Shown here: in pieces, positions 7,315-14,659 of the stretch
Position numbering within the stretch: position 1 is the stretch's first letter
How the letters are laid out: each line of letters starts with the position of its first letter
DNA from: UBA9619 sp964630665
Lineage (GTDB): Bacteria > Pseudomonadota > Gammaproteobacteria > Arenicellales > UBA868
Assembly: GCA_964630665.1 (NCBI GenBank)
Contig: CAZVVN010000068.1
Location: 1-17,354, forward strand
Length of the DNA stretch: 17,354 bases
Reading direction: 5' to 3'
The notes under the pieces: generated by a model
Database searches by the model: none
What the model was told of the DNA's origin: nothing
Seen by the model: only the letters and a program-made list of their open reading frames with translations
Translations under genes and position numbers: made by a program

Positions 7315-7860
7315 ATGACCAGCGTCGCTGTCAGCATCGGCACTAATATCGAGAGAGAAAAAAATATCCGGGCAGCGCTGGCGGCACTGGGCAGGACCTA
7401 CGGCAGATTACGCCTGTCATCGGTGTATGCCAATCCTGCGGTGGGGTTCCAGGGGCCGGAGTTCTTCAACCTGGTGTTGGTTTTCGATACCTGTCAGCCT
7501 GCCGCCGAGATCGTGGCCACCCTGCGTGGAATCGAAACCGAACAGGGCCGAGTGCGCTCTGGTAACGAGCTGAACTCGCGAGAGCTCGATCTCGACCTGC
7601 TGCTTTATGGCGATGCTGTCCTCTACAGCGAGGGGTTGGACGTGCCTCGGGGGGAGATCCTTCAACAGGCCTACGTGCTGAAACCATTGAGTCAGATCCT
7701 GCCGGAGCACTGTCACCCAGTCACGGGCGAGTGCTATGCCGCGATCTGGAGAAAGATGGAGTCGGCCGGTGGTGACCTGCTCGAAGAGGTGGTTTTCGAC
7801 CTTAAACTGACGACCGGTTTTGTTGTCAGGGGACGATCGAACGCCCTCCATCAACATTGA
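7315..7860 (+). CDS. folK: 6-Hydroxymethyl-dihydropterin pyrophosphokinase FolK (HPPK)
   Basis: Transfers pyrophosphate from ATP to 6-hydroxymethyl-dihydropterin, the step after FolB. The 181-residue protein has the SIGTNIEREKNIRAAL start, the pterin-side segment RLSSVYANPAVGFQGPEFFN, and the magnesium/ATP motif SRELDLDLLLYGD near 83-95 with the paired aspartates. The middle loop RVRSGNELNSRELD differs from the E. coli-type RWGPRTLDLD but keeps the key acidic residues. It is immediately downstream of folB with no gap. Its last 35 bases overlap the end of the convergent pteridine reductase gene, so the final 10 or so codons are read on both strands. Confidence 0.94.
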   Translation: MTSVAVSIGTNIEREKNIRAALAALGRTYGRLRLSSVYANPAVGFQGPEFFNLVLVFDTCQPAAEIVATLRGIETEQGRVRSGNELNSRELDLDLLLYGDAVLYSEGLDVPRGEILQQAYVLKPLSQILPEHCHPVTGECYAAIWRKMESAGGDLLEEVVFDLKLTTGFVVRGRSNALHQH

Positions 7861-8581
7861 GGACCTGCCCAGTCAAGAATCCGGCGTCCCGAATCAGGAA
7901 CAGTACCGTTCGCGCGACGTCCTCCGGCTCACCGATACGTTTCAGCGGAGTTCGGGAAATAAGACGCTGCTGGGCGATCTGGTCAACGTCGCCTTCCGGC
8001 CACAGGATGGCGCCCGGGGCCACAGCGTTGACCCGAATTTCAGGTGCGAGGTCGCGGGCCAGGGAACGCGTCAGAGAGATCAATCCTGCCTTGGCTGCGT
8101 TGTAGACCGGGTGAGACTTGAGCGGTCGTTCGGCATAGATATCAACCAGATTGACGATGCAGCCACCGGCCTCGGCCATTGATCTGGCTGCAGCTTGGGC
8201 CAGAAAGTAGGGTGCCTTGAGGTTGACACCGATAAGGTCCTCCCACTGCGCCTCGCTCGTCTCGCCAATCGGGGTGGGGTAAATACTTGAAGCGTTATTG
8301 ACCAGCACGTCGAGTCGGCCGAATGTTTCGGTTGCCTGGACGACCAATTTTTCGAGCTTTGCCTGTTCCAGCAGATCGGTTCCGATCAGCAGTACCGAAT
8401 CAGATCGCAGCTCGTGAAGTTCTTCCTGCAGCGCACGGGCATCCTGGGCTGAAGAATGATAGTGAATGACGAGGTTCATTCCCTCAGCGTGCAGCGTACG
8501 GGCAATCACCGAGCCGATGCGGCGTGCACCACCCGTGATAAGAGCAACCTTGTTTCTCAGCGTATCATCGTGGTTGTTCAT
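7826..8581 (-). CDS. Pteridine reductase (PTR1/FolM-type short-chain dehydrogenase)
   Basis: NADPH-dependent reductase, 251 residues, probably acting on dihydropterin, biopterin or dihydrofolate. It is a classical SDR but carries the PTR1 fingerprint: TGGARRIG at 16-23 fits TGX3RXG in place of TGXXXGXG, and the usual catalytic serine is aspartate, D147 (NLVDIYAERP), followed by Y160 and K164. The Asp-Tyr-Lys spacing of 13 and 4 equals that of Leishmania PTR1 (D181, Y194, K198). NNAS at 95-98 is the usual SDR motif. The ATG at 8581 has no clear Shine-Dalgarno; the frame stays open upstream to 8755, but that part overlaps the divergent gene and does not look SDR-like. Being next to folB-folK supports a folate/pterin role. 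A folM-like name would be reasonable. Confidence 0.88.
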   Translation of the reverse strand: MNNHDDTLRNKVALITGGARRIGSVIARTLHAEGMNLVIHYHSSAQDARALQEELHELRSDSVLLIGTDLLEQAKLEKLVVQATETFGRLDVLVNNASSIYPTPIGETSEAQWEDLIGVNLKAPYFLAQAAARSMAEAGGCIVNLVDIYAERPLKSHPVYNAAKAGLISLTRSLARDLAPEIRVNAVAPGAILWPEGDVDQIAQQRLISRTPLKRIGEPEDVARTVLFLIRDAGFLTGQVLNVDGGRSIVP

Positions 8582-8651
8582 GCCGGGTCGAAACTCTGGG
8601 CGGTTACAATGGCGAGATAGTACCAACCCTGGCACCAGAGGTGCACTATCC

Positions 8652-9830
8652 GTGTTATCGACAGCGCCCGAAGCTAGCCGTTCGGAATTCCCGAACCTTG
8701 ATGATGATGCACTGTCGCACTCGAGAAAAGTAGCCGTACGGGTTCGCCAGGCCATCCAGGCCAGCGGCGGTGTGTTGCCGTTTGACCGCTATATGGAAAT
8801 CGTTCTGTATGAGCCGGGGCTGGGTTATTACGTAACCAGCACCCGCAAGTTTGGCGGGAATGGTGATTTCATCACAGCGCCGGAGTTGGGTGCGTTGTTC
8901 GGTCGCTGCCTGGCGCGCCAGTGTGCCGATGTGCTCAAAGCGGTGCCGCAGGGATCGCTGTTGGAATTCGGCGCGGGCAGCGGTGCGCTGGCTGTGCAGG
9001 TGCTCGACGAGCTTGCTGATTTGGGCGCGCTGCCGGAGGCCTACCTGATCGTTGAACTCAGCCCGGTGCTTAGGGACCGCCAGAGGCAGGCCCTGGAGCG
9101 AGTCATGCAGCGCGTGCCTGTCCACTGGCTTGACGCACCACCCGAAGCCGGGTTCCGGGGTGTGATACTGGCCAACGAGGTCCTGGACGCGATGCCTGTT
9201 ACCCGCTTCCAGGTCCAGGGCAATGCCGGCGTAGCAGCTGGGGTGACCGAGGACACCCAGGGTTTTGCTTGGGCCTGGGCCAGTGACGGGTGCCCAGTGC
9301 CGGTCGTGGATCGGGTGATCCAGCAGTATGGCCTTGCCGAAGGTTATACCAGCGAAGTCAGCCCCAGGGGTACGGCCTGGATCGAGACGGTCGGACAGTG
9401 CCTGGAGGCCGGGTTGCTGCTGGTGATCGATTACGGTTATCCCGGTGCTGAGTACTATCATCCCGAGCGCACCGACGGCACCCTGATGTGTCACTACCGC
9501 CATCGCGCTCACGGCGATCCGTTTCGTTATCCTGGCCTACAGGATCTGACTGCGCACGTTGATTTTTCAGCTATGGCTCATGCCGGTGTTGCCGCCGGCC
9601 TGGAGCTGGCGGGGTTTACCAGCCAGGATGCTTTCCTGCTGTCAATGGGTATTCTTGATCTGGCCAGTGAGAATCGTGACGATGGAACACAGCTCAGACT
9701 GGTACAGGAACTGAAACAGCTGACCCTGGGTTCGGAAATGGGCGAGTCCTTTAAGGTGCTGGCTATGGTAAAGAACACAGAAGGGTCGCTTACCGGTTTC
9801 TCACTGCGAGACAGGGCCGCTTCGCTGTGA
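8652..9830 (+). CDS. SAM-dependent methyltransferase, MidA/NDUFAF7 family (COG1565)
   Basis: Class I methyltransferase of 392 residues. The eukaryotic relative NDUFAF7/MidA methylates an arginine of a respiratory complex I subunit; the bacterial substrate is not established. Family blocks are PFDRYMEIVLYEPGLGYY (about 43-60), GDFITAPELGALFGR (71-85), the SAM loop LEFGAGSGALA (104-114), VELSPVLRDRQ, and ILANEVLDAMPVTRF. The chosen start is GTG at 8652, with AGAGG about 10 bases upstream. The frame is open back to 8466, and an ATG at 8580 is possible, but it overlaps the start of the divergent pteridine reductase and adds residues without family resemblance. A TACAAT at 8605-8610 could be its -10 box. 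Its stop overlaps the uppP start by 4 bases (GTGA), implying co-translation. Confidence 0.9.
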   Translation: MLSTAPEASRSEFPNLDDDALSHSRKVAVRVRQAIQASGGVLPFDRYMEIVLYEPGLGYYVTSTRKFGGNGDFITAPELGALFGRCLARQCADVLKAVPQGSLLEFGAGSGALAVQVLDELADLGALPEAYLIVELSPVLRDRQRQALERVMQRVPVHWLDAPPEAGFRGVILANEVLDAMPVTRFQVQGNAGVAAGVTEDTQGFAWAWASDGCPVPVVDRVIQQYGLAEGYTSEVSPRGTAWIETVGQCLEAGLLLVIDYGYPGAEYYHPERTDGTLMCHYRHRAHGDPFRYPGLQDLTAHVDFSAMAHAGVAAGLELAGFTSQDAFLLSMGILDLASENRDDGTQLRLVQELKQLTLGSEMGESFKVLAMVKNTEGSLTGFSLRDRAASL

Positions 9831-10627
9831 TCGACGCCCAACAGGCCATGTGGCTGGGGCTGGTGCAGGGACTCACCGAGTTTCTGCCCATCTCGAGCTC
9901 GGGTCATTTGATCCTTGTGACCGATCTGTTGGGCTGGCCGGACCAGGGCCTGGCTTTTGATATCGCTGTTCACCTGGGCACATTGCTGGCAGTACTGGCA
10001 TATTTCAGGCGGGATGTCGCGGCTATTATCGGAGGTTGGCTGCTCGGGCTACGTGGCGGCGGCAGCACGCCGGAGGCCCGACTGGGCGGGTTGATCGTCA
10101 TCGGTACGGTTCCGGCCGTTGTCGCCGGGCTACTGCTGGACAGCAGTGTCGATACCGTCTTGCGCAATCCGCTCGTCATCGCACTGACCACGATTTTTTT
10201 CGGACTGGTGCTGTGGTGGGCGGATGCAAAGGGTCGCCGCGAAAGGCAGATCAATTCACTGACGGGCCGGGATGCGTTACTGATCGGCATCGCCCAGGCG
10301 CTGGCACTTATACCCGGTACCTCGCGTTCCGGCATCACCTTGACCGCGGGGCTTGCACTGGGCCTGGATCGCTCAGCCGCAGCGCGTTTTTCCTTCCTGA
10401 TGGCAATTCCAGTGATCCTTGCAGCAACGCTGTTCAAGCTGGCCGAGTTTCATGGTGACGTTTTTGTGCCCGAGTGGACCGTGTTTGGCATCGGGGTCGC
10501 GCTGGCTGCTGTGAGTGCCTTCGGGGTGATTGGCGTGTTCCTGAAGCTGATCGAGCGCCTCGGGGTACTCCCATTTGTGCTTTACCGCTTCGTACTGGGT
10601 GCGTTACTGTTCTACTGGTATCTTTGA
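9827..10627 (+). CDS. uppP: Undecaprenyl-pyrophosphate phosphatase UppP (BacA)
   Basis: Membrane phosphatase that converts undecaprenyl pyrophosphate to the monophosphate carrier for peptidoglycan and surface polysaccharide synthesis; overproduction gives bacitracin resistance in E. coli. The 266-residue protein has both catalytic motifs: GLTEFLPISSSGHL (15-28, with E18 and H27) and PGTSRSG (163-169, with the catalytic arginine R167). Seven or eight hydrophobic segments are visible. The GTG start lies in the GTGA overlap with the methyltransferase gene, so translation is probably coupled. No functional link between the two is obvious. The next gene, a thiolase, is 52 bases downstream on the same strand. 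Confidence 0.96.
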   Translation: MIDAQQAMWLGLVQGLTEFLPISSSGHLILVTDLLGWPDQGLAFDIAVHLGTLLAVLAYFRRDVAAIIGGWLLGLRGGGSTPEARLGGLIVIGTVPAVVAGLLLDSSVDTVLRNPLVIALTTIFFGLVLWWADAKGRRERQINSLTGRDALLIGIAQALALIPGTSRSGITLTAGLALGLDRSAAARFSFLMAIPVILAATLFKLAEFHGDVFVPEWTVFGIGVALAAVSAFGVIGVFLKLIERLGVLPFVLYRFVLGALLFYWYL

Positions 10628-10636
10628 ACTCGACAG

Positions 10637-10652
10637 TATATTTGACCGGTCA
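10637..10652 (+). promoter_or_regulatory. Possible -10 box and palindromic operator ahead of the thiolase gene
   Basis: TATATT (10637-10642) is followed at once by TGACCGGTCA (10643-10652), a perfect 10-base palindrome in the 52-base gap before the thiolase start. If TATATT is a -10 box, the palindrome covers the start point, where a repressor would block transcription. Short GC-centred palindromes are typical of TetR- and GntR-type operators, which often control acyl-CoA genes. No good -35 box is seen. Perfect 10-base palindromes also arise by chance about once per kilobase. Confidence 0.3.
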
Positions 10653-10679
10653 GTCTGTAGTGACCTCATAGGAGGAACG

Positions 10680-11843
10680 ATGAAAACTGCAATCGTGGGG
10701 TGGGGCCATATTCCATTTGGACGCCATAGTGAAGACGTCGAAACGATGATCATCGAGGTGGCCGGTGACGCACTCCTGAGTGCCGGTGTGGATGCGACTG
10801 ACGTCGATGCAGTGTTTCTGGGTTGGTTCAACGGTGGTATGGCGGAACAGGATTTTGGCGCCTCGCTGGTGATGAACGGATTTGAAGCACTGCGCTATAA
10901 ACCTGCGACCCGGGTCGAAAACGCCTGTGCAACCGGGTCAGCAGCGATCTACCAGGGAATGGATTTCATAGCTGCAGGCCGCGGCAAAGTGGTGTTGGTC
11001 ATAGGCGTGGAAAAAATGACCGACGTACCGCCGGCGGAGATCAATCGGGCCCTGCTCAAAGCTTCCTATCTCAAAGAAGAAGCCGGTGTGGTCAACGGTT
11101 TTGCCGGCGTATTTGGCAAGATCACGCAGGACTACTTCCAGCAACATGGTGACCAGAGCGACGCCTTGGCGATGATCGCGGCAAAAAATCACCACAACGG
11201 TTGTGCCAACCCCTGGGCCCAGTTGCACAAAGATCTGGGTTTTGAGTTCTGTCGTGTCGAATCGGAGAAGAACCCGGTGGTCGCGGCGCCGCTCAAGCGC
11301 ACGGACTGCAGCCTGGTGTCTGATGGCGCAGCGGCAGTGGTGATGACCGACGAGAACACGGCCCGTGACTTTGCCAGAGCCGCCCGAATCCTCGCCTCGA
11401 CCCAAGTCAACGACCTGTTGCCGATGAGTCGCCGGAACATGACCTTTCTCGAGGGCTGTGCCCGGGCCTGGCGCGGCTCACTGGCCGAGGCTGGCATGAC
11501 TCTGGAGGACCTGGACCTGGTCGAGACACACGACTGTTTCACGACGGCCGAATTGATGGAATATGAAGCCATGGGCCTGACGGCACCGGGTTGCGGTGCC
11601 CGTGCCGCACTGGAGGGCTGGACCGCCAAAGACGGCCGTCTACCCGTCAATCCCTCAGGGGGGCTGAAGGCAAAAGGTCACCCGATCGGTGCCACCGGTG
11701 TGTCGATGCACGTGTTGGCGGCCATGCAGGTGCTGGGTGAGGCCGGTGACATGCAGGTGGCGGGCGCTGGAGTCGCTGGTATCTTCAACATGGGCGGTGC
11801 CGGGGTCGCCAATTACTGCAGCATCGTTGAGGCGATGCACTGA
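10680..11843 (+). CDS. SCP2-type thiolase (acetyl-CoA acyltransferase family)
   Basis: Thiolase-fold enzyme of 387 residues expected to cleave a 3-oxoacyl-CoA or condense acyl-CoAs; the substrate cannot be read from sequence. The nucleophilic cysteine is C83 (ENACATGSA). HDCF at 284-287 is the fingerprint of SCP2-type thiolases, where C286 stands in for the usual CxG cysteine. GHPIGATG at 333-340 supplies the second catalytic histidine, H334. The C-terminus (MGGAGVANYC) is of the same subfamily. The ATG has an excellent ribosome binding site, AGGAGG, 4 bases away. Many such thiolases are encoded beside a small DUF35/OB-fold acyl-CoA-binding protein or other beta-oxidation genes; none is present here. 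It faces cca, with 37 bases between the stops. Confidence 0.9.
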   Translation: MKTAIVGWGHIPFGRHSEDVETMIIEVAGDALLSAGVDATDVDAVFLGWFNGGMAEQDFGASLVMNGFEALRYKPATRVENACATGSAAIYQGMDFIAAGRGKVVLVIGVEKMTDVPPAEINRALLKASYLKEEAGVVNGFAGVFGKITQDYFQQHGDQSDALAMIAAKNHHNGCANPWAQLHKDLGFEFCRVESEKNPVVAAPLKRTDCSLVSDGAAAVVMTDENTARDFARAARILASTQVNDLLPMSRRNMTFLEGCARAWRGSLAEAGMTLEDLDLVETHDCFTTAELMEYEAMGLTAPGCGARAALEGWTAKDGRLPVNPSGGLKAKGHPIGATGVSMHVLAAMQVLGEAGDMQVAGAGVAGIFNMGGAGVANYCSIVEAMH

Positions 11844-11862
11844 GTACGAGTGGTTAACAGCT

Positions 11863-11890
11863 GGCAGGCCCTGACGCCGGTCAGGCTGCC
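11863..11890. terminator. Bulged hairpin between convergent thiolase and cca genes
   Basis: GGCAG and CCTGAC pair with GTCAGG and CTGCC: 11 base pairs, a 2-base bulge on the left arm (11868-11869) and a GCCG loop. The right arm overlaps the cca stop codon. The position between two converging genes suits a bidirectional terminator or 3'-end stabiliser, but neither side has a T-run, so factor-independent termination is doubtful. Confidence 0.35.
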
Positions 11891-13122
11891 TTGACTGCCC
11901 TGATTGCTGATAGCCGGCGCCGCTGGACCTCGCGGGCTCGCGCCCTGTGGTCGAGGTCGCTGTCACCCAGATCGCCCAGATCGAGTGCAGTGATCGCAGC
12001 AAGGTAGGCGCGCAACTGGGGCGCGCTGTTATACGGTTTCATCACCCGTGCGCCGCGCCCTTGTGCATCCGCTTCGCAGGCCAGGATGAATGGCTCGACG
12101 CGATCAGGGTTGCGAAACGCGTCCACCCCGGCCAGCAGTTTCAGCACGGTTTCGGGTCGTAGTTCTCTCAGTTTGTGCATTAACAGGTGATATTCGGTGA
12201 CTGCCAGGGCCAGGCGCTGGTGGTCCTCCGGAATCCGCAGGCGTTGGCATAGACCCTTGACCAGCTTTAGGCCGCGCTTTTCATGCCCAATGTGCCGCGG
12301 CCATTGATGGCGCGGTGTCGTGCCCTTGCCGAGGTCGTGGACCAGTGCAGCAAAACGGACCCGGGTATCGTCGCTCAGTCTGGCTGCGGCATCCAGCACC
12401 ATGAGCGTGTGCTGTCCTGCATCGCCCTCCGGGTGGTGCTCTGGCGGTTGGGGGACCCCGAACAGAGCTTGGATTTCCGGAAGCACCGAACCCAGTGCCC
12501 CGCAGGCGTGCAGCACCCGGAAGAATTCAGCCGGTGTGTTCTCACCCAACGCCAGGCGAAGTTCCTGCCAGACCCTTTCTGCAACCAAAGCCTGGGTCTC
12601 GCCCCTCTCGACGACGGTTTGCATGAGTTCCAACGTTTCGGGTGCGACAGTAAATCCCAGATGGTGATAGCGGGCTGTGAAACGGGCGACCCGGAGTACT
12701 CTTACCGGATCCTCGATAAAGGCATCAGAGACATGGCGTAGAATCTTTCTGTCAAGATCGGCCTGCCCGCCATAGGGGTCGATCAGGACTCCGTCACGTG
12801 AACGGGCCATGGCGTTGATCGTGAGGTCTCTGCGAGACAGGTCCTCTTCGAGAGTTACCTCGGGACCGGTGTCAGTCTCAAAACCGCGGTATCCCGGAGC
12901 GATCTTTCGTTCCCGGCGGGCGAGGGCATATTCCTGGTGACTCTTCGGATGCAGAAAGACCGGGAAGTCCCGGCCGACCGATTTGAAGCCCAGCCGGGTC
13001 ATCTCGTCCCCACTTGCGCCGATCACGAGCCAATCCAGGTCGGCACGGTCAAGTCCAAGGAGTTGGTCCCGTACGGCACCGCCGACCAAGTAGCACTCGA
13101 GTTGTTCGGCCGGGTCTGTCAT
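11881..13122 (-). CDS. cca: Multifunctional CCA-adding protein (tRNA nucleotidyltransferase with HD domain)
   Basis: Adds or repairs the 3'-CCA of tRNAs using CTP and ATP. The 413-residue protein aligns from end to end with E. coli Cca (412 residues). The nucleotidyltransferase signature is YLVGGAVRDQLLG (11-23) with the metal-binding pair DLDW just after. RRDLTINAMA and EDPVRVLRVARFTARY are the conserved head/neck motifs, and LVHDLGKG in the C-terminal half is the HD phosphohydrolase motif found in gammaproteobacterial enzymes. The N-terminus is about 8 residues longer than E. coli. Start: ATG at 13122, with AAGG immediately before it; an upstream AGG about 9 bases away is the likelier ribosome contact. 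It is divergent from the aminopeptidase gene. Confidence 0.96.
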   Translation of the reverse strand: MTDPAEQLECYLVGGAVRDQLLGLDRADLDWLVIGASGDEMTRLGFKSVGRDFPVFLHPKSHQEYALARRERKIAPGYRGFETDTGPEVTLEEDLSRRDLTINAMARSRDGVLIDPYGGQADLDRKILRHVSDAFIEDPVRVLRVARFTARYHHLGFTVAPETLELMQTVVERGETQALVAERVWQELRLALGENTPAEFFRVLHACGALGSVLPEIQALFGVPQPPEHHPEGDAGQHTLMVLDAAARLSDDTRVRFAALVHDLGKGTTPRHQWPRHIGHEKRGLKLVKGLCQRLRIPEDHQRLALAVTEYHLLMHKLRELRPETVLKLLAGVDAFRNPDRVEPFILACEADAQGRGARVMKPYNSAPQLRAYLAAITALDLGDLGDSDLDHRARAREVQRRRLSAIRAVKAA

Positions 13123-13205
13123 CCTTGGCAGCCTATGTCAGTTGATTCGTAGTCACTATGTGGAATTCTATGCATCAGAGCCGGAGCTTGACAGCCATTT
13201 GTCCG

Positions 13206-14255
13206 ATGGTTCGTCGTGGCCTCAGCCTGACATTTTGGCTCCTGGGTGTTCTGGCCGCCGGCGGTTGCAGTACTGCCGGTTATTACGCCCAGGCGGTGCA
13301 GGGGCAGGTGGGCCTGCTGTGGCACAGTCGCCCGATAGATAAGGTAATCGGCGATCCATCTCTGCCGGCACAGATCCGAAAACGGCTGGTCCTCGCCCGT
13401 GAGATTCGCCATTTTGCCAGTAATGATCTGGGTCTGCCGGACAATCGCAGTTACGCGCGCTACACTGATCTTGGGCGGCCATACGTGATCTGGAACGTGG
13501 TTGCCGCAGCGGCGTTTTCGGTAGACCCGGTGACCTGGTGTTTTCCTGTCGCGGGATGTGTGCCCTATCGGGGGTACTTTCATCGATTTGCGGCTGAGGG
13601 TTTTGGCGATCGTCTTAAGACCACGGGCTACGATGTGTTTGTCGCCGGTACCCAGGCCTATTCGACCTTGGGGTGGTTGCCTGACCCGCTACTGAACACC
13701 ATGCTGGATGGGTCCGACGCCGGTCTTGCGGGGCTGATTTTCCATGAACTGGCCCACCAGCAGGTTTATGTCAGCGATGATACGACCTTCAACGAATCAT
13801 TCGCCACGCTGGTTGAACTTGAAGGTGTTCGTCGCTGGCTCGCTCACAGCGGTAGAACAGACGAGCTGCAACCATTCCTGGCCGCTGGAAAACGCCGTGA
13901 CGAGGTGATTGACCTACTGCTCAATTACCGTAGAAAACTGAGCGGTCTTTATGCCTCGGATCTTGAGTCGGATGTCATGATAGGGCGCAAATCTGAACTG
14001 TTCACCGCTTTGAAATTGGACTACCAGAAACAGCGGTCCATAAAAGGTGGTGACCCTGGTTGGGACGCCTGGTTCAAGCAGCCATTGAACAATGCGCACC
14101 TGGCCACCGTTGGCGCCTATTACAGCCTGGTCCCGGCTTTCCGGCGGCTGTTTGAGCAGAGCAACGGCGACTTTACCGAGTTTTATCGCCGTGTGGCGGC
14201 AATCGCGGCAGGGCCGCCCGATCAGATCCGAGCTCGGCTTGGTGTCAGCCCCTGA
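13206..14255 (+). CDS. Predicted lipoprotein zinc aminopeptidase (COG4324 type)
   Basis: Putative metallopeptidase, 349 residues from the ATG at 13206. The N-terminus is a lipoprotein signal: a short basic stretch (MVRRG), a hydrophobic core (LSLTFWLLGVLAAGG) and a candidate lipidated C21, suggesting a periplasmic enzyme held in a membrane. HELAHQ at 180-185 is the zinc-binding HExxH motif; the glutamate of FNESFATLVE (about 197) is the likely third ligand. VPYRGYF, AYSTLGWLPDPLLNTML and the HELAH region are typical of the COG4324 predicted aminopeptidases. In-frame ATGs at 13158 and 13170 would add up to 16 residues; none of the three has a clear ribosome binding site, so the start rests on the signal peptide. 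Substrate is unknown. A reversed fragment of this gene lies just downstream. Confidence 0.85.
   Translation: MVRRGLSLTFWLLGVLAAGGCSTAGYYAQAVQGQVGLLWHSRPIDKVIGDPSLPAQIRKRLVLAREIRHFASNDLGLPDNRSYARYTDLGRPYVIWNVVAAAAFSVDPVTWCFPVAGCVPYRGYFHRFAAEGFGDRLKTTGYDVFVAGTQAYSTLGWLPDPLLNTMLDGSDAGLAGLIFHELAHQQVYVSDDTTFNESFATLVELEGVRRWLAHSGRTDELQPFLAAGKRRDEVIDLLLNYRRKLSGLYASDLESDVMIGRKSELFTALKLDYQKQRSIKGGDPGWDAWFKQPLNNAHLATVGAYYSLVPAFRRLFEQSNGDFTEFYRRVAAIAAGPPDQIRARLGVSP
13561..13653 (+). repeat. Intact-gene arm of the 93-base inverted repeat
   Basis: This is the part of the aminopeptidase gene (residues about 120-150 of the mature frame, VPYRGYF through the VAGT region) that recurs in reverse at 14270-14361. 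Similarity ends sharply on both sides, at TGCCCTATCG and at GGTACCC. The coding frame is intact in this arm. Confidence 0.8.
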
Positions 14256-14659
14256 ATTCGAGCAGACCCGGGTACCGGTGACAACACATCGTAGTCCGTG
14301 TTCTTAAGATGATCACCCAAACCCTCATCCGCAAATCGATCAAAGTACCCGCGATAGGGCAGCAAGCATGGCAGAGTTTTCTTCGATCTTACTGGCGAGA
14401 GTCGAGAGTTGCAGAACAAGAAGATAGGGATGTCGAAACGCCCTCGCCCACTTGGAATGAACAAAACTTCGCCGGAGTGGGGTTTTACTGAGTGAATAGG
14501 CACTACCTTTGAATCTATGGCGGAAGATCTCGAGCGGAGTACCCCTCCAGGTTTTCATCTGCTAACGCTGGATTGAGAAAAATCAGTCTTCTTTAGGTAA
14601 CAGGAATGAGATTCGGATAGACTTTCTCCTGTCAATGAGGGCCAAGTTGGGGCCCTAGG
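14256..14659. other. 404-base gap without an intact gene
   Basis: Between the aminopeptidase stop and the cyclase start there is no intact coding region I can defend. The first part (14270-14361) is a reversed aminopeptidase fragment, listed separately. The rest (14362-14659) looks poorer in GC than its surroundings by eye. Only weak inverted repeats are seen (for example CCCACT at 14447-14452 with AGTGGG at 14476-14481), and no clear promoter. Short open frames on both strands read as low-quality sequence. It may be decayed DNA from a lost gene. Confidence 0.6.
14270..14361 (-). pseudogene. Reversed, frameshifted fragment of an aminopeptidase gene
   Basis: The minus strand here matches 13561-13653 of the neighbouring aminopeptidase gene: 92 bases against 93, with nine substitutions and one missing base by my hand alignment, close to 90% identity. 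Translated, it reads LPYRGYFDRFADEGLGDHLK, parallel to VPYRGYFHRFAAEGFGDRLK in the intact gene. The missing T, in the codons after YDV, destroys the frame. There is no start, zinc motif or remaining domain. It is either the relic of a second, oppositely oriented paralogue or a small inverted duplication. The two copies form inverted repeats about 616 bases apart. Confidence 0.85.

Noticed and set aside
8466..8651. Possible 62-residue N-terminal extension of the methyltransferase
   Set aside because: It overlaps the divergent pteridine reductase coding region and shows no family resemblance; a GTG at 8652 with AGAGG upstream gives the normal length.
8655..9512. A 285-codon open frame on the minus strand
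   Set aside because: It lies entirely opposite the methyltransferase gene, whose family motifs are unmistakable; the antisense translation has no domain pattern.
14447..14481. CCCACT/AGTGGG inverted repeat as a possible small mobile element end
   Set aside because: Arms are only 6 bases with a 23-base loop and there is no target duplication; expected by chance.
14309..14558. Short frames of 60-93 codons on both strands in the gap before the cyclase
   Set aside because: They overlap each other and the frameshifted aminopeptidase relic, and none has family-like composition or a good ribosome binding site.
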